From Streptomyces mesophilus (GTDB lineage: Bacteria; Actinomycetota; Actinomycetes; Streptomycetales; Streptomycetaceae), in assembly GCF_011044995.1 (NCBI RefSeq), contig NZ_JAAKZW010000009.1, positions 1-64,000 on the forward strand: DNA of 64,000 bases. The letters are read 5' to 3'. Of this stretch, positions 56,740-64,000 are shown one piece after another. Position numbers and translations under genes: made by a program. The notes under the pieces were generated by a model. It had not been told where the DNA came from. It was given only the letters and a program-made list of their open reading frames with translations, and ran no database searches. Positions within the stretch are counted from its first letter, which is position 1, and each line of letters starts with the position of its first letter.

Positions 56740-58347
56740 TCAGCCGCGTGCCGCCGGGGTGGCGTTCGCGGCACCGTGCAGGGACTCCGTGTCCGTGAGC
56801 TTGACGCGCGGCCGGCCCTGGGCCTCGCCGGCCGACCGCTCCGCGTGGTCGATGGCGCGCCATGCGTCGAGGCCGAGCCCGTCGACCGCCACGGCCCCGC
56901 GGTGTTCCGGACGGCCGAGGAGACCGGCGGCGACGTCGTCGAGCAGGGACTCGACCGTCTCCTGGGCGCAGGTCTTGTTCGTACCGATGTAGCCGGTCGC
57001 CCCGCGCTTGATCCAGCCCGCGACATAGACACCGGGCTGCACCCGGCCGCGCTCATGCGGGACCGTCGCGCTGTCCTCGTCGAACGGCAGGCCCGGCACG
57101 GGCCGGGCACGGTAGCCGACCGACCGCAGGACGAGACCGGCCTCCAGGGTCTGCGACGCGCCGGTGGGCCGGGCGCGGACGGTGCCGTCGCCGTCGGTGT
57201 GCAGTGTGGTGGGGGTGAACTCCAGGGCCTGGACGGATCCCTCGCCGATGAGCCGTACGGGACTGGCCAGGAAGCGCAGCACGATCCGGCGGCGGCCCTC
57301 GACCGGCGTCCGGCCGGCCAGCTCCCACAGCAGCCGGGTCTTCTCGGTGGCATCGGGCGCCAGGTCCTCGGGCCAGCCCTCCACCCGCACGTCCACGTCC
57401 TTCAGGGCACGAAGCGCCAGGAGTTCGGGCACGGTGAACGCCGCCTGAGCGGGCCCGCGCCGGCCGAGCAGGACGACTTCGCGGACCTTGCTCGCGCGCA
57501 GCGCGGCGAGTGCGCGGTCCGAGATGTCGGTACGGGCCAGTGCCTCGGGATCGGCGGTGAGGATACGGGCGACGTCGAGGGCGACATTGCCGTTGCCGAT
57601 GACGACGGCGCGTTCCGTATCAAAGGGGTACGCCTCGTGTGCGCGGTCGGGGTGGCCGTTGTACCAGGCGACGAACTCCGTTGCGGACACGCTGCCTGCC
57701 AGGTCCTCGCCCTCGATGCCGAGGCGCTTGTCGGTCGCGGCACCGACGGCGTAGATCACCGCGTGGTGCTCACGCAGCAGGTCGGCGTGCGTGAGGTCGG
57801 TGCCGACCTCGACGCCGAGGCGGTAGCGGAAGCCGGCCTGTGACTCGATGGCCCGGAAGAGCTCGGTGACCTGCTTGGTGTCCTGGTGGTCCGGCGCGAC
57901 ACCGGCCCGCGCCAGACCGTACGGCGTCGGGAGCCGGTCGAGGACGGTGACGCGCACGCCCGGGTGGCGCAGGAGCTCATCGGCGGCGAACAGGCCCGCG
58001 GGCCCCGCACCGACGACGGCGACGGACAACTCGCCTGCGGGAAGGGCACGTTGAGCGGGCACCACGTACATGGGCGCGCGATCGGTGTGCGGGTTCTCCT
58101 TGTAGTACGACGCGTTCAGCTCCAGGAACGGCAACTCCCCTTCGGTGAGCGCCGTATGGGGCTTGAGCGCGTCGACCGGACAGGCCGTCGTACAGGCTCC
58201 GCAGTCCACGCAGGTGCGCGGATCGACGTACAGCATCTCGGTCGTGCCGAAGCCCGGCTCTCCCGGCGCGGGATGGATGCAGTTGACCGGGCAGGCCAGC
58301 ACGCACGAGGCGTCGGCGCAGCAGGATCGGGTGACGACGTACGGCAC
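56740..58347 (-). CDS. Ferredoxin / ferredoxin-NADP(+) reductase fusion (FprB-type)
   Basis: A 535-residue protein. The N-terminal ~80 residues are a 7Fe-type ferredoxin: CCADASCVLACPVNC and TCVDCGACTTACPVDA. From about 105 it is an adrenodoxin-reductase-like domain: FAD site VAVVGAGPAGLFAADELL, TPYGLARAGVAPDHQDTK, NADP site VVIGNGNVALDVARIL and KRGATGYIGTNKTCA. It resembles mycobacterial FprB. It would provide electrons to the AurF-like diiron protein encoded upstream on the same strand. Its end abuts the 31-bp array. Confidence 0.9.
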   Translation of the reverse strand: MPYVVTRSCCADASCVLACPVNCIHPAPGEPGFGTTEMLYVDPRTCVDCGACTTACPVDALKPHTALTEGELPFLELNASYYKENPHTDRAPMYVVPAQRALPAGELSVAVVGAGPAGLFAADELLRHPGVRVTVLDRLPTPYGLARAGVAPDHQDTKQVTELFRAIESQAGFRYRLGVEVGTDLTHADLLREHHAVIYAVGAATDKRLGIEGEDLAGSVSATEFVAWYNGHPDRAHEAYPFDTERAVVIGNGNVALDVARILTADPEALARTDISDRALAALRASKVREVVLLGRRGPAQAAFTVPELLALRALKDVDVRVEGWPEDLAPDATEKTRLLWELAGRTPVEGRRRIVLRFLASPVRLIGEGSVQALEFTPTTLHTDGDGTVRARPTGASQTLEAGLVLRSVGYRARPVPGLPFDEDSATVPHERGRVQPGVYVAGWIKRGATGYIGTNKTCAQETVESLLDDVAAGLLGRPEHRGAVAVDGLGLDAWRAIDHAERSAGEAQGRPRVKLTDTESLHGAANATPAARG

Positions 58348-58385
58348 GGCGGGCTGGTCTCCGTTCGGATGGTCAGGGAAGTGCG

Positions 58386-58476
58386 GTGCGGCCTGCGGCC
58401 GTTGAGCGGGCGGGCGGTGCGGCTCCCGGCGGTTCAGCGAGCGGGGCCGTGCGGCCCCCGGCCGTTCAGTCGGCGG
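58386..58476. repeat. Three imperfect 28-bp repeats (31-32 bp period) around a stop codon
   Basis: Units at 58386, 58417 and 58449, each starting GTGCGGC and ending around GTTNAGCGNGCGG. The third unit contains the stop codon of the AurF-like gene, and the second carries the same stop-codon triplet. They lie between the AurF-like and ferredoxin-reductase genes. Confidence 0.65.
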
Positions 58477-59437
58477 TGAGCGGGGCGGGTTCGCCGCGGA
58501 AGCGCGCGGGCCTGCCGTTGATCCGCAGCGCCTTCCACACCGGACGGGACACCTTGTTCATCAGACCGATGTCCTCGGCGAGCATCCGTACGTCGGAGAA
58601 GAGGTCGTGGAGCATCTTCCGGCCGGCGTCGGACTTCCAGAAGACGTCCTTGAGCACCCAGGCGGGAATGCCCACCTCGGCGGCGGACTTCCGGTCGGGG
58701 ATCATGATGACGTCGCACAGCACCCGCATGATCAGCGGGAAGAGCACGGACAGGGCGCCGCGGCGGGCCTTGCCGTAGCGCGGGACGCGCAGGCGCAGGA
58801 ACTCATGGGCGAAGGAGATGTGCCGGGCCTCCTCCGCGATGTGGATCTGCATGATCCGCTGCGGGAGCGGGTGCACCGGCTCCCCGCTGCGCAGGGCCGC
58901 CTTCTGCAGGTGGTCGATGGGCTCCTCGCCGGCGAGGATGCCGGTGAAGAACGCCTCCGGGTAGAGCGAACCGGCCAGCGGCAGGACCCGGCTCAGCTGC
59001 CGGAACCAGCGCTTTCCGCCGGCGGTGTCCACGCCGGTGCGGTTGACCAGCTCCTGGAACATCTGGGTGTGGTGGGTCTCCTCGGTGATCTCGTGGGTGA
59101 GATACCTGAACTCCTCGTTGCGGTTGCCCAGTTGGTAGATGTAGTCCAGCGCACCGCGCATGAGCAGGTTCTCGAACTGCATGCCCACCTTGGCGATGGT
59201 CGCCCACCGCCAGATCCCGATCCGTATCCGCGTCTCGAGCGGCTGCTCCTGGTACCACGGGTGGGCGCCCAGGGCGTCCGCGGAGGTGAGCACCCAGCGG
59301 GGGTCGCCGGTGTCCACGGCGAACTCGGGGTCGTCCCACTTGATGTCGGTGAAGGCGTTGAAGTTGACGTTGACGGAGCCTTCGGACAGGGTCCGCAGGC
59401 GCTCGTCGTAGACCTTCCTGGTCAGGTTCGCGGTCAT
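58466..59437 (-). CDS. AurF-like diiron oxygenase
   Basis: A 323-residue mostly helical protein of the AurF (p-aminobenzoate N-oxygenase) family. Possible metal ligands: Glu89 in QFENLLMRG, Glu119/120 and His122/123 in HEITEETHHTQMF, Glu171/172 in GEEPIDH, and Glu203, His206 and His211 in HIAEEARHISFAHEFL. Substrate unknown; homologues act in N-oxidation and in fatty-acid modification. In this cassette a ferredoxin-reductase fusion follows (electron supply) and a flavin monooxygenase precedes. Start ATG at the natural family N-terminus. Confidence 0.82.
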   Translation of the reverse strand: MTANLTRKVYDERLRTLSEGSVNVNFNAFTDIKWDDPEFAVDTGDPRWVLTSADALGAHPWYQEQPLETRIRIGIWRWATIAKVGMQFENLLMRGALDYIYQLGNRNEEFRYLTHEITEETHHTQMFQELVNRTGVDTAGGKRWFRQLSRVLPLAGSLYPEAFFTGILAGEEPIDHLQKAALRSGEPVHPLPQRIMQIHIAEEARHISFAHEFLRLRVPRYGKARRGALSVLFPLIMRVLCDVIMIPDRKSAAEVGIPAWVLKDVFWKSDAGRKMLHDLFSDVRMLAEDIGLMNKVSRPVWKALRINGRPARFRGEPAPLTAD

Positions 59438-59509
59438 CTTCGTCCTCGGTTGTCTGCGGGGTGGCTTGGACGAGCGGGGTTGCGGGGACGAGCCGTTCCG
59501 GCCGGCCCG

Positions 59510-61066
59510 TCAGGCGGCGCGGGTCGGTTCCTCGACGTCCGCACGAGCATCAGCGGCAACGTCCGCGCGAGAGGAATCCGCGGCGGCGTCCGCGCGGGAG
59601 GGGTCCGCCTTCTCGAAGCGCAGGGCGCTGTCGTCGATGGGGGCGGACCGGAGCATGGCGCGGTCGCGGTAGTAGTTGTTCCACAGCCGCCACGGGTCAC
59701 GGGTGCCCTGGCGCGGCATGACCTCATCGGCCCGGGCGATATAGCCCGAGGTCAGCGCCTCGCCCATGACGGAGAACTCGGAACGGTCGCCGTCCGAGGC
59801 CACCGGCGTGGCGATGTCGTGCCCGTGCCGCCGCATGTGCGCGAGCAGGCGGGCGGTGTAGTCGGCCGCGAGGTCCGCCTTCAGGGTCCAGGAGGCGTTG
59901 GTGTAGCCGATCACGAGGGACATGTTGGGTACGCCCTCGAGCAGAACGGCCTTGTAGAGGACACGGTTCGCGATGTCCACGGGGCGTCCTTCGACGGTGA
60001 GTTCCATGCCGCCCAGGAGACGGACGCTCAGGCCGGTGGCGGTGACCACGATGTCGGCCTTCAGCTCCTCGCCGGACTTCAGGCGGATGCCGTCGGCGGT
60101 GAAGGTGTCGATGTGATCGGTGGCGATCGACGCCTTGCCGCTCTTGAGGACCTTGAACAGATCACCGCCGGGCACCACGCACAGCCGCTGGTCCCACGGC
60201 TTGTAGCGCGGGCTGAAGTGCCGCATCTCGACACTCTTTCCGGCCCGGGCCCGTACGAGGCCGAGGAGCGCCTTGCGGGCGAGGCGCGGGTACTTGCGGC
60301 AGAAGGCGTAACTCCCGCGCTGCAGCGCGATGTTGCGCGCCCGCGCGATCCTGTGCGTCAGCGCCGCGGGGGCGCGCAACTTCTGCAGCACGTAGGTGAG
60401 CGGGTCGATCTCGGGCAGCGCGAGGATGTACGTGGGCGAGCGCTGCAGCATGGTGACGTGCGCGGCTTCGCCGGCCATCGCGGGCAGCAAGGTGATGGCG
60501 GTGGCACCTGACCCGATGACGACGACACGCTTGCCGCTGTGGTCGAGATCCTCCGGCCAGTGCTGCGGATGGACCACGGTGCCCTGGTAGTCGGCCTCGC
60601 CCGGGAACTGCGGGCGATACGGCCGGTCGTAGTCGTAGTAGCCGGTCGCACCGACGAGGTAGCCCGCACTGTACGACTCGCGCTCGCCCGTGGCCTCGTC
60701 CTCGACCTCGACCTCCCAACGCCCGGTGGCGTGCGAGAAGTTCGCACGGATCGCGCGCCGCCCGAAGCGGATGTGCTCGAGCACCCCGGCGTCGCCCGCG
60801 GCGTCCTCGACGTACTGCCGGATCTCCGCACCGCCGGCCAGGATGCGCGCGTCGCGCCAGGGCCGGAAGCCGAATCCGAAGGTGGACATGTCCGAGTCGG
60901 AGCGGATGCCGGGATACCGGAAGAGATCCCAGGTGCCACCGACCCGCGCGCGCCGCTCGAGCACGACGAGCGAAGTGCCGGGCGCGTCCCGCAGGACATG
61001 ACAGGCGGCGCTGATGCCGGAGATTCCGGCACCGATCACCAGGACGTCGACGTGCTGCTGCTCCAT
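59510..61066 (-). CDS. Flavin-containing / Baeyer-Villiger-type monooxygenase
   Basis: A 518-residue FAD/NADPH enzyme. FAD site VIGAGISGISAACHVL, GGTWDLFRYPGIRSDSDM, NADPH site VVVIGSGATAITLLP. The Baeyer-Villiger fingerprint FxGxxxHxxxWP appears as YQGTVVHPQHWP, with Tyr for Phe. Similar to the EthA/MymA type. The final ~35 residues are an Ala/Asp/Arg-rich repeat (SRADAAADSSRADVAADARADV). It is the first gene of the oxidative trio; a CRP-like palindrome lies 94 bases upstream. The ribosome site is weak. Confidence 0.87.
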   Translation of the reverse strand: MEQQHVDVLVIGAGISGISAACHVLRDAPGTSLVVLERRARVGGTWDLFRYPGIRSDSDMSTFGFGFRPWRDARILAGGAEIRQYVEDAAGDAGVLEHIRFGRRAIRANFSHATGRWEVEVEDEATGERESYSAGYLVGATGYYDYDRPYRPQFPGEADYQGTVVHPQHWPEDLDHSGKRVVVIGSGATAITLLPAMAGEAAHVTMLQRSPTYILALPEIDPLTYVLQKLRAPAALTHRIARARNIALQRGSYAFCRKYPRLARKALLGLVRARAGKSVEMRHFSPRYKPWDQRLCVVPGGDLFKVLKSGKASIATDHIDTFTADGIRLKSGEELKADIVVTATGLSVRLLGGMELTVEGRPVDIANRVLYKAVLLEGVPNMSLVIGYTNASWTLKADLAADYTARLLAHMRRHGHDIATPVASDGDRSEFSVMGEALTSGYIARADEVMPRQGTRDPWRLWNNYYRDRAMLRSAPIDDSALRFEKADPSRADAAADSSRADVAADARADVEEPTRAA

Positions 61067-61159
61067 TGCGGAGGTCCCCACTCTCGGTCGGGCACGCGGT
61101 TCCTTCTCTGTGCGTTCCCGCAATTTACCTGCGACACACTGTTTCAGATACCGGCGGTA

Positions 61160-61177
61160 ACGTGATGTGGGTCACGT
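61160..61177. promoter_or_regulatory. CRP/FNR-like palindrome ACGTGA-N6-TCACGT
   Basis: ACGTGATGTGGGTCACGT has perfect 6-base arms, and the GTGA-N6-TCAC core is the classical CRP-family site. It lies between the divergent monooxygenase and alpha/beta-hydrolase genes, 94 bases from each start. Confidence 0.55.
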
Positions 61178-61272
61178 GAGGCCGAGCAGGGAGCCGAGGG
61201 AAGACGGATCGCTGTCAGCGCCTGCCGCTAGCGTGGCGGCAGCCAGGTCCGACTCTCTCCAGGAGCACACCC

Positions 61273-61956
61273 GTGGACATCCTGCTCATCGCCGGCCTGT
61301 GGCTCGACGGATCCGCATGGGACGACGTCGCGCCCGAACTCACCGCGCTCGGCCACCGTCCGGTGCCGCTCACGCTTCCCGGCCAAGGCGACGGCACCGC
61401 CTCGGCGACGCTCGACGACCAACTGGCCGCAGTGCTCGCCGCCGTGGACGCGGCGCCCGGCAAGCCCCTGGTAGTGGGGCACTCCGCCGCGGCAAGCCTG
61501 GCCTGGCTGGCCGCCGACGCGCGGCCGGAGAAGGTGGCCAAGGCCGTATTGATCGGCGGCTTCCCCGCCCCCGACGGACGCGCCTACGCCGACTACTTCG
61601 CAACGGAGGACGGCGTCATGCCCTTCCCTGGCTGGGCCCCCTTCGAAGGAGCCGACTCCGCCGACCTGGACGAGGAGGCCCGGCACCGCTTCGAGTCCAC
61701 CGCCGTCCCCGTCCCCGAGGGAGTCACCAAGGGGGTCGTGCACCTGACGGACGAGCGCCGCTTCGACGTCCCCGTCGTGCTGGTCTGCCCCGAGTTCACC
61801 CCGGCCCAGGCCAAGGAGTGGATCGCCGACGGCGACAGCCCCGAGCTGGCCCGCGCCACCCACCTCTCGTACATGGACCTCGACTCGGGCCACTGGCCGA
61901 TGACCACCCGCCCTCGCGAACTGGCCCGCGCACTGGCGGAGGCCGCCGACTCGTAG
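61273..61956 (+). CDS. Alpha/beta hydrolase
   Basis: A 227-residue hydrolase with the nucleophile elbow VVGHSAAAS, oxyanion region LLIAGLWLDGSAW and the catalytic His probably in MDLDSGHWPMTT. The fold matches the small actinobacterial esterase/lipase-like family. Substrate unknown. The GTG start has CAGGAGCACACCC upstream. It is divergent from the oxidative trio, and the CRP-like site is shared. Confidence 0.82.
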   Translation: MDILLIAGLWLDGSAWDDVAPELTALGHRPVPLTLPGQGDGTASATLDDQLAAVLAAVDAAPGKPLVVGHSAAASLAWLAADARPEKVAKAVLIGGFPAPDGRAYADYFATEDGVMPFPGWAPFEGADSADLDEEARHRFESTAVPVPEGVTKGVVHLTDERRFDVPVVLVCPEFTPAQAKEWIADGDSPELARATHLSYMDLDSGHWPMTTRPRELARALAEAADS

Positions 61957-61990
61957 CGGTGGGCGGGATATGAGGGGGCGCCACAACGAC

Positions 61991-62024
61991 AGAACCCCAC
62001 GGTTTGAAGAAGCCGTGGGGTTCT
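61991..62024. terminator. Perfect 12-bp hairpin, bidirectional terminator
   Basis: AGAACCCCACGG (61991-62002) pairs perfectly with CCGTGGGGTTCT (62013-62024), loop 10. It lies between the hydrolase stop and the 3' end of the tRNA gene, so it ends both. Confidence 0.8.
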
Positions 62025-62027
62025 GGT

Positions 62028-62115
62028 TGGTGTCCGAGGGGGGACTTGAACCCCCACGCCCGATAAAGGGCACTAGCACCTCAAGCTAGCGCGTCTGCCA
62101 TTCCGCCACCCGGAC
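62028..62115 (-). tRNA. tRNA-Leu (anticodon GAG)
   Basis: An 88-base class-II tRNA with an encoded CCA. Acceptor stem GTCCGGG pairs with CTCGGAC; anticodon arm CTAGC-TTGAGGT-GCTAG with anticodon GAG (62080-62082 on the complement), decoding CUC; long variable arm TGCCC-TTTATC-GGGCG; T-arm GGGGGTTCAAGTCCCCC. This is the major leucine-CUC tRNA, a codon heavily used in this DNA. Confidence 0.97.
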
Positions 62116-62234
62116 AAGGTGTCTGTCGTTCACGGGGTGTTCCCCGTGGCGACATGGACAACAATACCAAGCTTTCGGGGTGCCTTTCACCTGCGTATTC
62201 GGGGCGGCTGCGGGGGTGCGGGGCCGGGCCGATC

Positions 62235-62240
62235 TACCGT
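62235..62240 (+). promoter_or_regulatory. -10 box of a leaderless transcript (TACCGT)
   Basis: TACCGT is six bases before the ATG of the DUF2254 gene. There is no ribosome-binding sequence. Confidence 0.45.
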
Positions 62241-62246
62241 CTCACC

Positions 62247-63569
62247 ATGAGTGATCATGTCGTCACGGATGGCCCACCAGGGCGTTTGCCGAGGCCGTTG
62301 TCGCCGCTGCGGGAGCATCTGCGGGACACCTTCTGGTTCGCGCCCACGGCCGGGATCGTCGTGATCTTCGGGCTGTGGCTGCTTGCCGCGTATGCCGACG
62401 GCGAGATTCTCCGGGCGCTGCAGACGGGCGACGACGAGCGGGCGCTCACCCGCGCCATCGGGTTCGCCGATGACGTGAAGGCCGTCGTCACCGTCATCAG
62501 CTCGGCGATGATGACCTTCATCGGTGTGGTGTTCAGCATCTCGCTCGTGGCCGTGCAGATGGCCAGTGGGCAGTTCAGTCCGCGGGTCGTGCGGATCTTC
62601 GTCCGGTCACGGATCGCCAAGCTGACCTTCACCGTCTTTCTGGCGACGTTTCTGCTCTCGCTGCTCGTGCTCATGTCGTACGACGGTGAGCCCGACCCGC
62701 ACGCCGTGGACAGCGTGCCGATGGTGCAGGCCGTCCTGGCGCTGGTGATGGTGGGGCTGAGTCTGTTTCTGTTCATCGGCTATGTGAACGGGACGCTGCG
62801 GATGATGCGGGTCGGCTTCGTGATCGACCGGATCACTCGCGAGGCCTTCCGTGTGGTGGCCAAGCAGCCGTCGGCGCGGGCCGCCGGTGGGGAGCCGGGC
62901 CTGGAGACCGCGCGGATCGCGCATCACGGGCGGGCCGGTGTGCTGCGGGATGTGCATATCGCGCGGCTGGTGCGTGCGGCTCGCAAGGAGGGCACCGTGC
63001 TGCGGCTGATTCCGCGGATCGGGGATTTCGTGGTGCCGGGGACTCCGGTGCTCGCGGTGCACGGCGGGGCGGCGCCTTCGCGGCGGGCCCTTGCGTACAC
63101 CGTGTCGGTCGGGGTCGAGCGGACCTTCCATCAGGATCTGGGGTTCGGGCTGCGGCAGCTGTCGGACATCGCGCTGCGGGCGCTGTCGCCGGCGGTGAAC
63201 GATCCGACCACCGCGGTGCAGGCGCTGGACCGGATCGTCCAGTTCCTGGCCGCGCTGGTCGACAAGCCGTTGGAGGCCGTGCGGCACTGCGACCGGCGCG
63301 GGCGGGTGCGGCTGATCCAACCGGTGCCCGGGTGGGACGAGTTGGTCGATCTGGGGTTCGCGGAAATCCGTCTGCATGCACCGGATCAGCCCCAGGTCAC
63401 CCGACGGATCATCGCCGGGCTCGACGATCTGCTGCTGCTCGCGCCCGCCGAGCGCAGCCGGCCGTTGCTGCGGCACCGGGCGCTGCTCGTCGAGGCGGTG
63501 GAGGCAGCGGTGCCGCAGGCCGCGGACCGGGCGTTCGCCCTCCATCCGGATCACCAAGGGATCGGCTGA
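62247..63569 (+). CDS. DUF2254 membrane protein
   Basis: A 440-residue protein of the DUF2254 family. Four hydrophobic segments lie in the N-terminal 200 residues (APTAGIVVIFGLWLLAAYAD, VITVISSAMMTFIGVVFSIS-like, TVFLATFLLSLLVLM, ALVMVGLSLFLFIGYV). The soluble C-terminal half has DLGFGLRQLSDIALRALSPAVNDPTTA, the family signature. Function unknown; predicted as a channel-like or regulatory membrane protein. The ATG was set at the leaderless -10 box. Confidence 0.85.
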   Translation: MSDHVVTDGPPGRLPRPLSPLREHLRDTFWFAPTAGIVVIFGLWLLAAYADGEILRALQTGDDERALTRAIGFADDVKAVVTVISSAMMTFIGVVFSISLVAVQMASGQFSPRVVRIFVRSRIAKLTFTVFLATFLLSLLVLMSYDGEPDPHAVDSVPMVQAVLALVMVGLSLFLFIGYVNGTLRMMRVGFVIDRITREAFRVVAKQPSARAAGGEPGLETARIAHHGRAGVLRDVHIARLVRAARKEGTVLRLIPRIGDFVVPGTPVLAVHGGAAPSRRALAYTVSVGVERTFHQDLGFGLRQLSDIALRALSPAVNDPTTAVQALDRIVQFLAALVDKPLEAVRHCDRRGRVRLIQPVPGWDELVDLGFAEIRLHAPDQPQVTRRIIAGLDDLLLLAPAERSRPLLRHRALLVEAVEAAVPQAADRAFALHPDHQGIG

Positions 63570-63590
63570 GAAGACCAGCTGAGAAGACCA
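63565..63590. repeat. 13-bp tandem duplication containing the stop codon
   Basis: GCTGAGAAGACCA occurs twice head to tail; the first copy contains the TGA stop of the DUF2254 gene and the second carries the same TGA. A further partial duplication (AAGGGATCGG) flanks it. Confidence 0.7.
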
Positions 63591-63628
63591 AGGGATCGGT
63601 TGGGGAGCGAACGCCCGACGATGTGCCG

Positions 63629-64000
63629 CTACGGCATCAGGTGGTAGTCCGGGAAGTTCCCCGGGATCCGCTCCCCCGCCGGGCCATGGGTGACCGAGCG
63701 GACGAGGAGTTCGCCGCCGACGAAGGCGCCGCGCCAGGACGCGCCGAAGCCACCGAAGAGCTCGTCGCGGTCGCCGCGGGAGCGGGGCTTGCCGTGGCCG
63801 ACCTTGAAGGCGCGGATCTGCGGGGCGAGACGCTCGTAGGTGGACCTGTCGTCGGTGGACAGGGTGGCCACGAGCGCGCCGTTCGAGGCGTTCATCGCGG
63901 CGAGCAGCTCCGCCTCGGTGTCGACCAGGACGATCGTGTCGACCGGGCCGAAGGGTTCCGCGTGGTGCAGCGGGGACGACGGGGGCGGGTTGAGGAGCGT
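63629..64000 (-). CDS. Aldehyde dehydrogenase family protein, C-terminal part (truncated by window edge)
   Basis: The last ~123 residues of a gene that begins beyond the right edge. [25 protein letters not shown] is the ALDH E/PFGP motif region, and [20 protein letters not shown] and [10 protein letters not shown] are characteristic of PaaZ/PaaN-type aldehyde dehydrogenases of phenylacetate or related aromatic degradation. The catalytic Cys and NAD-binding parts are outside. Whether it belongs to an aromatic pathway is uncertain. Confidence 0.65.
   Translation of the reverse strand, partial: TLLNPPPSSPLHHAEPFGPVDTIVLVDTEAELLAAMNASNGALVATLSTDDRSTYERLAPQIRAFKVGHGKPRSRGDRDELFGGFGASWRGAFVGGELLVRSVTHGPAGERIPGNFPDYHLMP

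Noticed and set aside
1-64000. Insertion sequences, prophage or integrative element boundaries
   Set aside because: No transposase, integrase or long flanking repeats were seen; the single tRNA gene has no adjacent partial copy within the window.

Overview
The window is high-GC DNA (third codon positions almost all G or C) with long overlapping reading frames, GTG starts, leaderless promoters and gene families typical of a soil actinomycete, most likely Streptomyces or a close relative. There is no rRNA, transposase, integrase or CRISPR array. One tRNA gene (Leu, anticodon GAG) is present. The left edge starts just past the stop of a response regulator, and the right edge cuts an aldehyde dehydrogenase gene.

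Layout. 1-6.9 kb: response regulator, a two-gene D-glucarate pathway (kdgD-gudD), a winged-helix protein, a PhzS-like flavin monooxygenase, a gamma-carbonic-anhydrase-like protein and a HAD protein. 6.9-11.6 kb: secreted S15-type peptidase/esterase and a compact four-gene cassette with WXG100-like proteins. 11.8-16.4 kb: oxalyl-CoA decarboxylase divergent from an acyl-CoA-synthetase-like gene, with a LysR regulator. 16.5-21.2 kb: PAP2 membrane protein, GH51 arabinofuranosidase, and an ArsR/SRPBCC operon. 21.2-42.2 kb: a large hemicellulose-sugar island with a GH3 glycosidase, LacI regulator, GH31 alpha-xylosidase, CUT1 ABC importer, ROK regulator, GH1 beta-glucosidase, second CUT1 importer, xylA/xylB and a second GH31. 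42.3-54.7 kb: a Rieske demethylase (vanA), a tiny Cys-His-Cys protein, its reductase (vanB), IclR and PaaX regulators, then a nine-gene operon with a Liv-type ABC importer, SDR, amidohydrolase, acyl-CoA ligase and MaoC hydratase. 54.7-64 kb: HEAT-repeat protein, TetR regulator, an oxidative trio (flavin monooxygenase, AurF-like diiron protein, ferredoxin-ferredoxin reductase), alpha/beta hydrolase, tRNA-Leu, DUF2254 membrane protein and the truncated aldehyde dehydrogenase.

How the genes may work together. The centre reads as a plant-cell-wall utilisation island. Arabinofuranosidase, alpha-xylosidases, GH3/GH1 enzymes, two sugar importers and XylA/XylB would process arabinoxylan or xyloglucan oligosaccharides. 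The next block has the enzyme set known from actinobacterial hydroxycinnamate pathways (CoA ligase, hydratase, dehydrogenase, amidohydrolase-type beta-ketoacyl-CoA cleavage) plus vanillate O-demethylase, so it would process ferulate or coumarate, the aromatic acids esterified to arabinoxylan. A family of near-identical palindromes (core TCGAA-NCGN-TTCGA) lies in front of the GH3 gene, in front of the first ABC operon (twice) and between xylA and xylB, and points to a LacI regulon inside the window.

Other recurring structure: minisatellites that begin exactly at or next to stop codons, and several genes whose start codon lies exactly six bases after a TANNNT -10 box (leaderless transcripts).
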